The notes under the pieces: model-generated
What the model saw: only the letters and a program-made list of their open reading frames with translations
The model's database searches: none
What the model was told of the DNA's origin: nothing
Shown: positions 23,003-34,909 of the stretch, piece after piece
How positions within the stretch are numbered: position 1 is the first letter of the stretch
Layout: each line of letters opens with the position of its first letter
NCBI GenBank assembly: GCA_947044365.1
Contig: OX345646.1
Location: 3,294,827 to 3,358,826 of the forward strand
Length of the DNA stretch: 64,000 bases
Direction: 5' to 3'
Origin: Petrosia ficiformis
Lineage: Eukaryota > Porifera > Demospongiae > Haplosclerida > Petrosiidae
Made by a program: the position numbers and the translations under genes

Positions 23003-24235
23003 GCTTCCTTTCATCATCCTCTTCTGTATAGAGTAATGGAGTCTTCATTTATTCACTTTGTGGGACTTAAATGTATTACACTGAACATGTCTTCAATGAG
23101 GTTAGTCATTAGTTATTTCACTATACATATGTGATCTTAGTAGTTCATTAATTAATGTCATCACACTATTTGGTTATTTTGTATATGAAGACAATAAAAC
23201 TTCAGTAAGGTATGGTGGAGTAATTCTGTTACCAATTTAGTGTTTGGCAATACCAAACCACAGTCAGTACCAGCATCATGTATTGATTCTCAAAACTACT
23301 TTGAATTCCCAATACCGTCCCTTTTAATACAATAGGAGGGGCTGCACTCACCAGGCTATAGGTCATAATAGGTGTAACATGCATACATAATATGTCTTAC
23401 AGAATGTGTTGAAACTTGTAAGATACTGGAGATAGCATTAATAGAAAGAAAAGTGTTTCTTTTGCTTGTAACCACATTCAATGATGGATCACCTATTTGT
23501 CATATGTGTGTACTGGAGTGAACCTTTTGCCATGCACATTTGGTGTTTATACAATCAAGACATTCATAACTATTAGATGATGTTCGCAATGAAAAAAAAA
23601 ACAGTGTGTCTGTGAATGGTGAAGATGCTTTCCACTTAATTGATGATCGCCAAAAGCAATCATTAAGAAACGTTTTTTTCTTTTTATATCTTGTTCCAAT
23701 TATTTATATTCTATTTTCTTCACAGATTCTCACAGAAAAGTTATAGTTGAAAATGCTATTAGAGTTTTAGTATCTTTAATGAAATCTACTACTGATAAGG
23801 TTAATTACAAAACACATCACATTATTTGGTTTCACATCATGAAGTGGGATAGTATCTGTTTGTCAAAAATAATATTTTAATGGAAATAATGGTACACAAA
23901 ACCACTTAAGAAGTAGAGGATCTGATGACATGTTCTCTCAGGAAAATATTGAATTTTATTTACATTTGCTGCATTTAGTTAAATTCATCAGATCCTCTTC
24001 TTGTCAAAATTGTATATATACATGTACATGATGTTATCAGAGATGTAGAAAGAAAGAATGAAAGAAAGAAAGAAAGACACCTGAGGCAATGGAAAAATAT
24101 ATGGACTATATACAATGTAATGTGTAAGAGTGTGTACTTTTATACATGTAAATTAAAATGCTTGTTGTTCACTCATTACCCTCGCCGCGTAGCGTAGGCG
24201 GAAGGGTACGGTAATCGTTTTGTCTGTGTGTCTGT

Positions 24236-24277
<42 letters not shown>

Positions 24278-25473
24278 GCAATTTTTCTGGAAAAATAAAA
24301 ACATTGACATTTCAAAAGAGGTACTGGTAGACTTCAAATTATACAAGGAAAAAAAATAACGTAGGAATTCTTCTTAAACCTTTCGGTTATAAAGTTATCA
24401 CAATGTTTATAATTCACGATTACTGTTTCCAGACTTGAGAAGACTCGTGGAGGCATCTGGACACATCAAAACATAACTACTCCTGTATCATGACTATCGC
24501 TAGCAAAGCACTACATAAAAGCAAACAAAATTTGGGTAGTGGTTGCTACAACATCGAGTACTGGCTCCAAGCATTCTCCATTACTTTCAAACTCCGCCTA
24601 TTTCAATTTCAAGTCATGTGCTGTGCACGTTACTCGAACGTCAGCAGTTTTGAGGACCTGTCTATGCTGTCTTTGTGGAATATTTCACAAGACGAATTGA
24701 GGATCTTTCTTTCTTCTTTCAGATAATACAGAGACTAAAATGTAAGACTTATAGTATAGACAAGGAAGAGACTAGTATAATCATACTAAGTAATAAGTAG
24801 TGACATGTTAGTTGATATAATTTATATATATATATATATTATATATATATATCTATATCTATTATAATATTATTATAAAAACTAACATGCCAGTACGGTT
24901 TTATAACTTAATATGTTTTATACACAAACTAAACAATCTGAAGTAAACATTCTCATTATTATATGACCATACAAACGAGCAATGATAATTATAATCTTTT
25001 GGCATATTATATTTCGAAATTATAGTTTGTATTACCTTGCCACGTAGGCGAGGGTCCCGTCCCGACGGTATTCATTTTATAAAGGAATTAAATCAGCTTG
25101 TTTATAACTAGAATTTTGAACTTTAGTATAGAAATGTTATAATTACATGAAGGGTTAATAAAGTAAGTGAATTCATTTCTTTGATGATAATAGTACTTAC
25201 GTACATGTAGTTACCACTATATATATACAATGTATATATACATGTTTTTGTATGTACATGTAGTAGTACATGTATAAGTCCTGCGTATATAAAAGTTACT
25301 TATACATGTACAAGTGGTTTGTATTATCACTCATTAATTAAGTGATATAATAATTATAATTAAAGCATAGCTAACTTATACATTTTTGTTTTACTCAGAC
25401 TGAATCAGGTTCCATTAATCCTCATTCTGATCCCACATCTACTAGTGGCAGTACATTATGTACTATATTATGA
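23003..25473 (+). CDS. Candidate exons of an unknown plus-strand gene
   Basis: Two of the exon-like segments fit together. 23726-23799 has acceptor CACAG and donor GTTAAT, and gives RKVIVENAIRVLVSLMKS followed by TTDK. 25399-25473 has acceptor CTCAG, continues in phase 0 (TESGSINPHSDPTSTSGS) and ends in TGA. A third segment, 23003-23099, is open but its link is unclear. Degenerate copies of the 23726 exon are found at 32971-33048 and 33297-33345, where it is interrupted by stops. No family is recognised. Confidence 0.25.
24172..24735. repeat. Dispersed repeat with GGGTACGGTAATCG end and (GT)n tract
   Basis: The segment starts TTACCCTCGCCGCGTAGCG, carries a (GT)n microsatellite at about 24220-24275, and has an internal part alignable with 27366-27835 (ATAAAGTTATCACAATGTTTATAA versus ATAATGTTATGACAATTCTTATAA types, then AGAAGACT). 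A further end-like piece, TACCTTGCCACGTAGGCGAG, is at 25034. This is probably an old non-autonomous transposon family. The 78-codon open frame at 24490 is not conserved in the other copy. Confidence 0.6.
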
Positions 25474-26131
25474 GTCTCCTCCCTTTAATCTATACTCATT
25501 GTTCAAGATGAATTATAAGGAAGAATTATATTATCATAATTGATGATACTGATGAGGAAGGAGGAGACTATGGAGGATAAGATGTTTCTTCTGATGATCT
25601 AAAGACCATATTGACTCACTGAATATAAATGTAAGTTAATGTAAACATAATTATATAAAATTAACATGTTTGTATAATGAAATACAAAAGCTCACTATTC
25701 CTCCATTTTATTATAACTAGTTATTCAAGAGGATCAATAGTATATATCTCTTCATGAATACCACATTTACTAGTATCACATAACCACACTCATCTCAAGT
25801 GAGGGGATGATACTGATAAAAGACTGTACATCAACTTGTGTCATGCATTCCAAATAGAACACACCAACTAGAAATGGAAATGTTACTGTAGTTTATTTGT
25901 CACTTGTGTGGGTATTCATACATTGTACATTAATTATTATGACGAGTTAACCATGATGTATCAGATTGTGGAGGAAATATAACACTGTATTTAGTTTCAT
26001 TGTACAAGTTGATGTATAGGTTTGATCATACCTTTCCCCTCACTTGAAGTGGGATGGGTGTGACTATACTAGACTACACATTTACATGTAGTGATTGATT
26101 TCATGTACTATATGAATGAATAGTGAGTGTT
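25474..26131. other. Intergenic AT-rich stretch
   Basis: I see no gene, RNA or clear repeat boundary here. The segments ACTTGTGTCATGCATTCC and related GATGATACTGATAAAAG are simple unique-looking sequence. Confidence 0.5.
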
Positions 26132-26133
26132 TA

Positions 26134-26699
26134 CCGTAGATCGGGTTTTAATTGCGAGCATCTAATAATTGCGAATTGCGAGGTTTTGTAGAGCTCGCAA
26201 TCAATTGATGCGCAAGAAAAAGATTACGCAATGAATAATTATCACATGACCACGTGGCTACCTCGTCCTCGAGTGTCAAATCTAACAAGTGATTATCTTC
26301 TACCAGTACAATGAGACTTCGTCGATATTTTAAGCAAACTCAGTAAGTTAAAACTCAGTCTTGTTTAAAATGTGGAACTTATACAGGCGAGTATAGAAGT
26401 GGGCGTTACCCATAGACTACTAAACTTTGAAGCACTCGCCTTACAGTCTTCCTTGTGATGACGAAGAATAAATTTTACATCTCTGGATTTCTTAACGCCT
26501 CTTCTCTGCCGCAAAGCAAGTTAGAATTCTGAGTCTTATAAAATTTGAGAGTTATAGAAGCTGTAAATGTGAGTTATTAGACACTCCACCCACTTTAATT
26601 TTGGGGTAAGGTTAACAATCGCAATTATTGGATTCGCAATGTATCTTGAAAACCCTCGTTCGCAATTATTAAATCACGCAATTAAACCCCAATCTACGG
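26134..26699. mobile_element. MITE with CCGTAGAT termini, TA-flanked
   Basis: The left end is CCGTAGATCGGGTTTTAATT and the right end, on the other strand, is CCGTAGATTGGGGTTTAATT, each flanked by TA. The TIRs extend imperfectly about 50 bp with repeated GCAATTATT / AATTGCG motifs. No coding capacity is seen. The ends resemble those of 28416-28821, so the two may belong to one superfamily. Confidence 0.8.
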
Positions 26700-27365
26700 T
26701 ATATGTAAGTAGTTCATTAAAATACAAACATGACCTTTTCCATTTTAATGTCGCATGAGTATATGTAATTGTATTTCCGGACAGTTTTCATTTCTAAAAT
26801 AACCACACAATTTATCATTAACACTGTTTGATAATTCAGCCAATAAATTCATGTACATGTAAGCTAAGGTACGGTAATTCTGTTGCCTGGTGAGTCCAGG
26901 GCATCATGTGGAGCACAAAGGATATTTAATGGTTTTGTCTTCTGTAATAAAACACTGACATCTACTGTTTTAATACAATATTAATACTGATTTCTTTTCT
27001 ATATTGTAAGGTAATGCTTACAGGCAGTAATTTGTCTATACTGACTAGTGTGTAGAATACATGTACATGTGCATGCTGTAATAAAGAGTTATAGCAAAAA
27101 AACAATACAATGTACTTTAAATGTATGTACAATTGTTTATGTAAATCACATACACATGTATATAACATGTACTAACTCAATTATCTGTAGAGTACAACAG
27201 ATTATTTACTATTATACTTACAAATTCATGTACATAATTATACTAATTACTCTGGAATGAAGAAGTAACATCTGTTATTGTCACAGATATTAGAATAGGA
27301 ATGATAATACACTACACGTTATACCTATAATACTATACTTCATACACTGTATTACTCTTTTTGTT
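26700..27365. other. Intergenic stretch between two repeats
   Basis: AT-rich sequence with TACATGTA clusters at about 27060 and 27150. The short overlapping frames here are composed of these repeats. Nothing further is supported. Confidence 0.5.
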
Positions 27366-27835
27366 ACTATGCTTTGTTAACCCTCGCCTGTGTAGCCAGA
27401 GTGGATGGTTCATGTAATCAGGTGTTCTGTCTATATACGAACTAAATGTCTGGATGACTAACAACATTCGGAATTCAACTCAGCTACCAAAGACGTGACA
27501 TTATACAAGGATCAAAATAGAAGACGGGCTTTTTCTAAAACCTTTTGCTTATAATGTTATGACAATTCTTATAACTCATGATTGCCATTTCACTACTTTC
27601 AGAAGACTTCTGGTGGCAATAGAGTACATGGAAACACAACTCATCTTATTGGAAGGCTATCACTGTCAAATTACAGCTTGAAATCAAATACAATTGAAGT
27701 AGTGGCTGCTATAACATCAGCTGGCTCTAAGCTTTCTGACATGACTGTTAATTTTTAGCTCCACCCATTCCATTTCATCTACGTGATTGAAGCCACAAAC
27801 ACTGCACTTCTAATGTATAGGAAATGTACATTCTT
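27366..27835. repeat. Second copy of the 24172-24735 dispersed repeat
   Basis: It begins ACCCTCGCCTGTGTAGCC and stays alignable, with gaps, with the other copy through AGAAGACT and the GGCTGCTATAACATCAG region. The (GT)n tract is missing. Divergence is high. Confidence 0.55.
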
Positions 27836-28415
27836 GGTAGGACTTGGAGTGTACTGTAGGTTATAACATACACACGTACATGTAAATGCATATGCAGAGG
27901 AAGGGAACAGCTAATTAAAAATGAAGGGAGGGGCAGGGGTGCTGAAGATTGTTGGGATATCTACATGTACATGCAACGATACATGGATATGCTTCCATGC
28001 CCTGTGCCCTCATAGGGGGATCTGGGGACATGCCCCCTCAGGAAAAGTAAAATTTCTATATTATGCATGAGATTGCTTGTGGTACAACCTGAGTGCTAAA
28101 ATCAGTAATGTATAGTAATATTATTATATAGTGCACTACGATTATTTAGCTACTATTGTGGGATGGGAGTGGGCTCATCCCCCCTGTTTATCTTCCCCTC
28201 ACATACAATGTACATCTCAGTTTAATAATTGCAATAATTATTATTAATGTCAATTATTTCCTTGTAACATATGTACTAGTCTATATAGATCAAGATGAAA
28301 TAAAATTTGTAAACAAAAGAAAAGCATATCAGCATTCAGCAAAAATGTAATTTGCATTTGAAACTCCTGTAACCAACTGAACTTTAAACTTGTTTTGCAA
28401 TATAGAAATAATAAA

Positions 28416-28821
28416 TACCGTATAGCGGGTAATTTCCGTTGGAAGAAATTTTCGTTAAAAATACAAAAAGCTTTTAGAATAAATTTTCGTTGAAATAAAT
28501 TTCGTTGGCGAGCGGTTGATCGACCATAGCAGTTACATGTAGTTACACCTTTTTTTAAAATTAATTACGCACGTGACTCATGAGTCATTCAGTTTTGTAA
28601 TGGAGTCATTCAGTCTTGAGTCAATGGTGCGAGGGTATCATGTATACAAAGATATCTGGATTTCTTCAGTGGGCGAAGAATTGCCTTGCCAGAGGGAACC
28701 TGCTAATTGTCGCAAAATTTTCCTCGAGTCAAATTTTTGTTGATTCAAATTTTTGTTGCCCTCAACTGCCAACGAAAATAACGAAATTTTGCACCCAATG
28801 AATATTTCCTGCTATATGGTA
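28416..28821. mobile_element. MITE with TACCGTATAGC termini
   Basis: The left end reads TACCGTATAGCGGGTAATTT. The right end on the other strand reads TACCATATAGCAGGAAATAT. The interior repeats TTTCGTT / AACGAAA motifs in both orientations, which extends the foldback. No coding frame is seen. Confidence 0.75.
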
Positions 28822-29087
28822 GTAGCTTAGCCATAATTAAAGTGTCTATCCTACAGTATGATTGCATTGTGGTTATAGATAGCTTGTGGTGGCTTATGGG
28901 GTCCTAGAAGGCTTGTAGCTGAAATGGTATTGCATGTTGATATGAATCTTGTCTAATATCTAGGGGGGTATATCCCCTTCACCTCTAAAAACCCCACCCT
29001 CTGTATGAAACTCAGCTGTTTTGGGAGTGTATTGTGAAATCCTTATTATAATAATTATTATGTGGATTAGAATCATAATACATACAC

Positions 29088-29131
29088 ATGCCCCTATCCC
29101 CCTTGAATAATTTCAAGGGGGATAGGGGCAT
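29088..29131. repeat. Perfect 20-bp inverted repeat (hairpin)
   Basis: ATGCCCCTATCCCCCTTGAA and its exact reverse complement are separated by only TAAT. The stem is unusually GC-rich for the region. It may be the collapsed end of a foldback element. Confidence 0.9.
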
Positions 29132-29159
29132 TTGACCTCCCTTGGAGACTTTAAATTGA

Positions 29160-29960
29160 TTGCTGACTTGGGTATAGGATTTCTATTCCAAATGATACAT
29201 GCACACGTAAGTGTAAATTTACTCCCAAATTATACCATATTGCCTTCTTAGCTTTAGAGTTCAAAATTGTATATTATAGATAACACGTTTTTTGGTGGGC
29301 TTACATAAAAGATGCAGGAATGTCAAAACTGAATAAGTATAGGAACAAGAGTCATGGAGGACAGGAGGTTAATGTACATGTATGTTGGGCTCAAAACTAA
29401 ACAAACCACTTCTATACAACCCTACATACAATGTAAGTATATTTTGCTTTATAATGGTATAGGTACATGTACATGTACATACATGTACACTGTATATACA
29501 TGTGTACATGTAGGAAGTGGTTTGATTTGTTTTGGGTCCTTTGTGTATGTTACCTCAAGTACATCACAACCCTTGTTCATATCCTTTTGGGTTTTCATGT
29601 CCCTACATCTTTTAAAATGTATTATTCTACAACTACATGTACATGTAGTATGTTCAGGTATAATGTTAGTGACATGTCACTTCAGAATCTGGTAAACCAC
29701 ACCCACTAATTGCACCTATTTCATACAACTTTTACATACCTTAATTCTCATTTATAGAGCCATACATGTACATGCAAGTAATGAGGTTCTTTTCCAAACC
29801 AGACTTCAAAAATGAAGAAATTTATTATATCGACTACCATAGAAATGGTTTGTTTGATAATGTCATATAATGTATAATGTATGTTAATACAGGTATACAT
29901 GTACATGTACATTATGTGTACATGTATACATGTGTATTAGTGTTGTTTAGTTAACCCTTT
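29160..29960. repeat. Segmental duplication block D1 (partner of 62930-64000)
   Basis: D1 and D2 share GTGTAAATTTACTCCCAAAT, the AGATAACACGTTTTTTGG stretch, GTCATGGAGGACAGGAGGTT, CATCACAACCCTTGTTCA and TCTGGTAAACCACACCCAC-type sequence in the same order. D2 carries an extra 0.4-kb insertion. The short open frames in both copies are TACATG-repeat artefacts with frame differences, so I do not call a gene. Confidence 0.85.
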
Positions 29961-30246
29961 ACACTCCATAATTAAACTGGACATTTTCTTTACATTTTCA
30001 AAGATATGTGTGGGCTATTGTAACTAACTCTTTTCACCTCTATAACTCTCTAGTTGAATTTCTAGCTTACTTTGCTGGAAATAAGAAAGCTATAAATGTA
30101 AAAAATTTTGCTTAGCTACATTTACCAGTGAGAAGATAGCCAGGAGAGTGCTTGAAAGTTTAGTAGTCCAAAGGGTTGGTTGAACAAGTGTATATTGAGA
30201 AAAAAACATCCCTATGATTGCTTTACAAATTTAAGTGAAGAGAAAA

Positions 30247-30650
30247 GTATCCCTATGACTGCTTTGTGGTGTCCATCATTCAGTAATCATGGCTAACTTT
30301 ATGATACCTGAAACACGTCAGCCTTTTATAGCTATTACATGTATTTTGATTATCTACTCTGTTTACCTTTTAAAGAACCTTGGAGAACTTGAAGAATATA
30401 TTTCAGGTAGGATAGCTAGCTATTTGTTCCAGTTTCTACGTAAGCTATATACACAGTTTTCTTTCTGCTGGTCTGTAGAGCTTGATCGCGTGTTCTTTTA
30501 CGCGCCACGCCCATTAATTGACCGAGCCCCTGGGAATGATGTAACTTCCTTAACTACGTATACAATGCATACTCGTGTAGATGACACAAGAATATATATA
30601 TATATATTTACATGTAGTTCGAACCCGTGGGAAAGCAATCATAGGGATGG
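30247..30650. mobile_element. MITE family M1, fourth copy
   Basis: The left end is ATCCCTATGACTGCTTTG and the right end on the other strand is ATCCCTATGATTGCTTTC, the best-preserved TIR pair of the family. An additional left-end-like motif lies at 30209-30225, suggesting a nested or truncated neighbour. The middle aligns with 15810-15960 (CATTCAGTAATC..GGCT, ATTTTGATTATCTACTCT) and with the ACGCGCCACGCCCATTAATT part of the reversed copy near 45000. Confidence 0.8.
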
Positions 30651-31004
30651 CCCTACGGGCCATAAAAATATCTAAGGACTTCATAAATACGATATGCATG
30701 ATGTTCATGGGAATTACATGTTAATTATATTGTAATTTGGACATCTGTAGATAGCAAAGGATTATAAAGTGTTAAAATCCCTTGCAATACCTAAATTGAC
30801 AACTGACTAATAATTATTATTTATATCCTTTATATTACTTGTGAGAAGGTATATACATGTAGTAATATTATAATTACATGTACATGTACATGTACAAGGG
30901 ATCGTTATTGGGTCATTATTGTCATACTGAAGAACATGTGAGTGTACGTGTAGTATGCTTTGCTAATCTTGCCTCACATACAAAAAAATACTAAATTCTG
31001 AAAC

Positions 31005-31225
31005 AGGAAAGTGAAACATGCTGGTAGTCACTGGAAATCAAACTCCAGAGTCCAGGCTACCAGTGCTCTCACCACTGAGGTTTAAGAGGATTGTAAAGTG
31101 CTGATGATTGTTTAGTTGTCATACATGTACATGTAGCTCAGTGGTGAGAGCACTGGTGGCTGATGTCAGTGGCTCTGGGTTGGATTCCCAGTGACAACCA
31201 GCGTTTTTCACTTTCCTCTTACAAC
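31005..31225. repeat. Inverted pair of tRNA-like (SINE-type) sequences
   Basis: On the plus strand, 31115-31203 has a GTTGTCA / TGACAAC terminal pairing, an A-box-like TAGCTCAGTGGTGAGAGCA and a B-box-like GGTTGGATTCC with a CTGGG/CCCAG T-arm. A TACATGTACATG insert breaks the D-arm spacing, so a working tRNA is unlikely. On the minus strand 31083-31005 carries a second, more diverged copy (CTCAGTGGTGAGAGCACTGG, GTTTGATTTCC). Together they form a foldback of about 80-bp arms. Confidence 0.6.
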
Positions 31226-31796
31226 CTTCATAATCAGAATGTAGCATTTATTTTATGCATATAATATACATGTAACTCTATATGATTATAAATATCATAT
31301 ACATGTACATCTACGTGTATGTACATGTACATGTGTACATGTATACATGTGTGTATTTACTGGGGCTGAGGGTAAGGCTCAACTTCCCTGAATGCACACA
31401 TTATTAACAACCATACAATTGTACCAATGTGTGTATGATCAAACACTAAAGTGGGTGTGACAGCAAGCCTTAATCCATCTTTAAACCTTTTCATAAGCCA
31501 AAGGGAGTTATATATGCATATAATATACAATGTACATGTAACTCTATATGATTATAAATATCATGTTTCCACATGGAGTGAAGAACTATGACTGCATACA
31601 AAGTTGGACAGAGCCCTAAGTTTCTGGATTATCAAACTTTTTTTCATCTGAATTCTTCTAAGAGAATCTAACATTAAAATCTTTGCTGTTTGGCTTGTTA
31701 ACTACACCATATTCCAGGATTACTAAATGTTTATTAAACAATGCAATGTTAAAAGTGCTATATGTTCCAGTCTATACTACATAATAATTATACTAC
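31226..31796. other. Intergenic stretch with an internal repeat
   Basis: The string ATAATATACA..TGTAACTCTATATGATTATAAATATCAT occurs twice (about 31260-31300 and 31518-31563). Otherwise AT-rich sequence and no gene. Confidence 0.5.
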
Positions 31797-31829
31797 AAAT
31801 ACGAAACTTAAACCCCACCTTTGTATATG

Positions 31830-31950
31830 TATGTGCATGTACATGTACATGTACAGTGTGTACATATGTAAACATGTTTGTACAAGTATGTACATGTACA
31901 TGTACATGTATGTACAGTATGTACATGTATGTACATGTATAATCATGTAT
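31830..31950. repeat. TACATGTA-rich low-complexity tract
   Basis: Runs of ACATGT/GTACAT units give several overlapping Tyr/Met/Cys-rich frames on both strands. These are artefacts of the repeat. Confidence 0.9.
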
Positions 31951-32329
31951 CATGTATGTAGTTCCATAAAGTGCCACTGACCTCTGTTCAATAAAGGTTC
32001 CTTATTGTGTTTTATGTATTCATCGTACATTTCTTTGAATGTGTAATAACACAATAAAATATTGTTATAATAGAACATTTTGGCCAAAGACATTTATCAG
32101 CCTATTGTAGTTGAATAAGGCCTTTGGGATTAAGCTTCTTGATGTGCGTGTATGTAGTTATATGTACATGTATATTCATGTATGTGCATGTGTATGTATG
32201 TATAGATGGGTATTCATTATGTACATGTACATGTATGTATATGTATAATAATACTAAGATTATTGAAATGTTACTTGTCATTATATAACTAGTTTTGGAA
32301 ATAGATTTAAAAGAAATGCTGAATTCACA

Positions 32330-32400
32330 GGTGTCAAACCCACGATCCTGGTTAGCTAGGTCATTGTTCTACTAACTAAGCCATGGGGACTCAGGAGACA
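32330..32400 (-). repeat. tRNA-like repeat
   Basis: On the minus strand an A-box-like TGGCTTAGTTAGTAGAACA is followed 20-25 bases later by a B-box-like GGTTTGACACC. The expected acceptor stem does not form, so I read it as a tRNA-derived repeat and not a tRNA gene. Confidence 0.4.
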
Positions 32401-33480
32401 GACTAAGCCATGGTGGTCCATAATGGATGTATCTTTTCTCCTTTGGGGGGAGAGGGTGGGGTAGAGGTTGACACAGGTCTAATAACACTACGAATAATCT
32501 TTCAACCTATAGGAGCACTCCCAGCATCTTTTCTCCAAATCTATTTTACTTTGTTTCTTGTCTATAGGGTGTTGTTACAATTCATTTCCACCATTATTAG
32601 TTTTGAAGATGTAATACAAAATGATTATATGATATATGATATTGTTGATTTATCATTTTATATATCATTTCATATAATGATATATAAACTTTATCCTGAA
32701 ATTATTTAAAGACTATTCTCTCTTCAGTTTATCTGTTAGGAATAATTAAATATGAAATGATTAGTCTATTAATAAAAGATTACTGTTTTAATAATTCTTA
32801 TAATGTAATATCAAACATTACTTGATAATAGAAGATTGATTCTATGAAACTACAACAAATGAAATAGTTCATTAATACAATTAATATAATATTATAAATC
32901 ATTATTTTAAATACATCAAATTTCTAGTGTTTATATTCCTATTATTATTTATAATGTTCCTTTCTTCATAGATTCTCACAGAAGAGTTATAGTTTGATAT
33001 ATCAATGGAAGAGTTATTAGAGTCTTGAATGAAATCTACTACTGATAATGTTAATTACAAAACACATCACAATTATCAAGGTATCATATCATTATCATCA
33101 TGTATTTATGAATCACATTTGGTTACCCACATTTGAACTACATTGTGTATATTTATATATTTGTTTGTGTCACATATGAGTTGTATACATACATATAGTT
33201 GCTAAGGAAGTTTCATCATTCTGGGGAGGGAGGGGTGTTTGCTCAATTCATTGTCATGTAGCATATCTAAACATACATGTGTGATATACGTATCTGCAAT
33301 GGAAGAGCTATTAGAGTTTTAGTATCTTCACTAATGATAAGGTTAATAATTACAAAACACACTACAATTATCAAGGTTTCATATAGCATTTTTATGGCTT
33401 GCATTTGGTTTTCCGACATTTCAACTACATGTAACATGTACATGTATATTGTGTATATTTAAATATTTGTTTGTTTCACC
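32401..33480. other. Intergenic stretch with two decayed copies of the 23726 exon
   Basis: At 32971-33048 the sequence ATTCTCACAGAAGAGTTATAG matches the start of the exon candidate at 23726, but stops follow. At 33297-33345 a second, shorter copy (GGAAGAGCTATTAGAGTTTTAG) occurs. Both are followed by TTACAAAACACA..ACAATTATCAAGGT. They look like pseudo-exons spread by local duplication. Confidence 0.45.
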
Positions 33481-33511
33481 AACAGTATATACTAAAAAGC
33501 GGCATCCCACT

Positions 33512-34028
33512 AGTAGCACAACACTGCGAAAAGTACTTGAGTTGAGAAAATGGTGAAAAGTACGTGCTAGACCACAAGGTGATGCAAAAAGCCACAATCA
33601 TGTTAATCATGTGAATAGTAGAGTATAGAAAAAATGGCAGAGCTTGAGAGATATGTTCTATACTGACTATACAAATACAGCGCTCCTAGTAATGTTGTTG
33701 CACTAAATGAAATCCAGTTCTTCATTGAGACCGCCAGATTCCTTTGCAACTTTCTGGAGAGGCCCCAAATCCCAAAGTTTTGAGAACTTTTGACAGTGGA
33801 AGATCACTTTCCTTAATTCCAGGGCAGTTAAAATCAGCAACACGACTTGATAAACGATGTGATCGAACGCTGCACAGAAGGGATCTGTGATAGTGTGGTT
33901 GCTGCATCATCCATCTTTGATTACAATGTGGTCACATAATTCCTCAAGACCTCAACGCCTACTTATGATTATATTGTGAATATTATTGTAAAGGTCATGT
34001 ACTTTTCATAGAGTTGTGCTGCAAGCAT
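33512..34028. mobile_element. Possible MITE with AGCACAAC termini
   Basis: The left end AGCACAACACTGCGAAAAGTAC and the right end on the other strand AGCACAACTCTATGAAAAGTAC are imperfect inverted repeats enclosing about 470 bp. A 62-codon minus-strand frame (33722-33910) inside is not recognised. Target duplication is not clear. Confidence 0.5.
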
Positions 34029-34504
34029 AAACGAAAGTACTATACTCTCCCTCTCTTTCTATTACATGTATATACATGTACTCTTGGTGTCACATATGAG
34101 TTGTATACATATACATGTAGTTGCTAAAGTTTCATCATTCTGGGTGGAGATTGATTAATTTATGGTTATGGACCATACTTGACTGTATGCCCGGGCTACA
34201 TTAGATCATCATTGGGATTTTGTTCTCCATACATGTATATCTTGTGTTTCATGAAGTTAGAAGCCATCAACATTTCTGGTTACAAAATTATTGTTTTTTA
34301 AATGGCAATAAAATCACCCAATCATTCAGTAACTAGTGGATCTTAGGACATGTTTTGTCAGGAAATTGTTTAATTTTGTATACTCTGAAGATTACATTTG
34401 GTAATAAAATCATTCTTGTCCACTAACATCTAGAGGTGAGTGTGAATGGAAAATCTCCGACCTCACCCCAGCTCTAAATGTATGGAACTATAATGATAAT
34501 AATA

Positions 34505-34905
34505 CATGTATTAGGACTGGAAAAGGTTTGAATGTTTGAAGCTTAGTTTGTTTGCTGTGCGATCAAAGATAAATTTATCTCTTCAAAGCTTTACTACCAC
34601 ACCCACTTTCATGTTTGCATGTGCACTTGTGCAATCTAAATGTGTGGTCAATAATGTGGACATGTTCCACAAAAGTTGAGACAGCGTTGTTGGCAGCTTC
34701 AGTCCAGTGATGCTAAATCCAAGTAGAAACAGCAACAGAAACAAGACTAGTACTTGTTAGGAAGCAATCATCCAGTTTTGGTGGAGGCATTCTATAGCCA
34801 GTCAAGGTAAGAGCAACATTTACACATGCAAACTTTGAATATTCATTTGTTTTTACGGACAAAGCTTTGATTGTTGTTTTTCAACCTTTGTTCCAGTCCA
34901 TGTAT
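34505..34905. mobile_element. hAT-like MITE family M2, diverged copy
   Basis: It aligns along its whole length with 41114-41523: TGGAAAAGGTTTGAAT, CCACACCCACTT, GATGCTAAATCCAAGTAGAA, CAAGGTAAGAGCAA and the terminal TTTTCAACCTTTGTTCCAG. It is more diverged than the other copy. Confidence 0.75.
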
Positions 34906-34909
34906 ATAT

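Noticed and set aside
29354..29709. Frames shared in part between D1 and D2 (29354-29709, 63094-63512)
   Set aside because: The two blocks differ by frame-changing indels within the frame and the N-terminal part is TACATG repeat.
31115..31203. Functional tRNA gene
   Set aside because: A TACATGTACATG insert spoils the D-arm and no proper 7-base anticodon loop can be formed; treated as a tRNA-like repeat.
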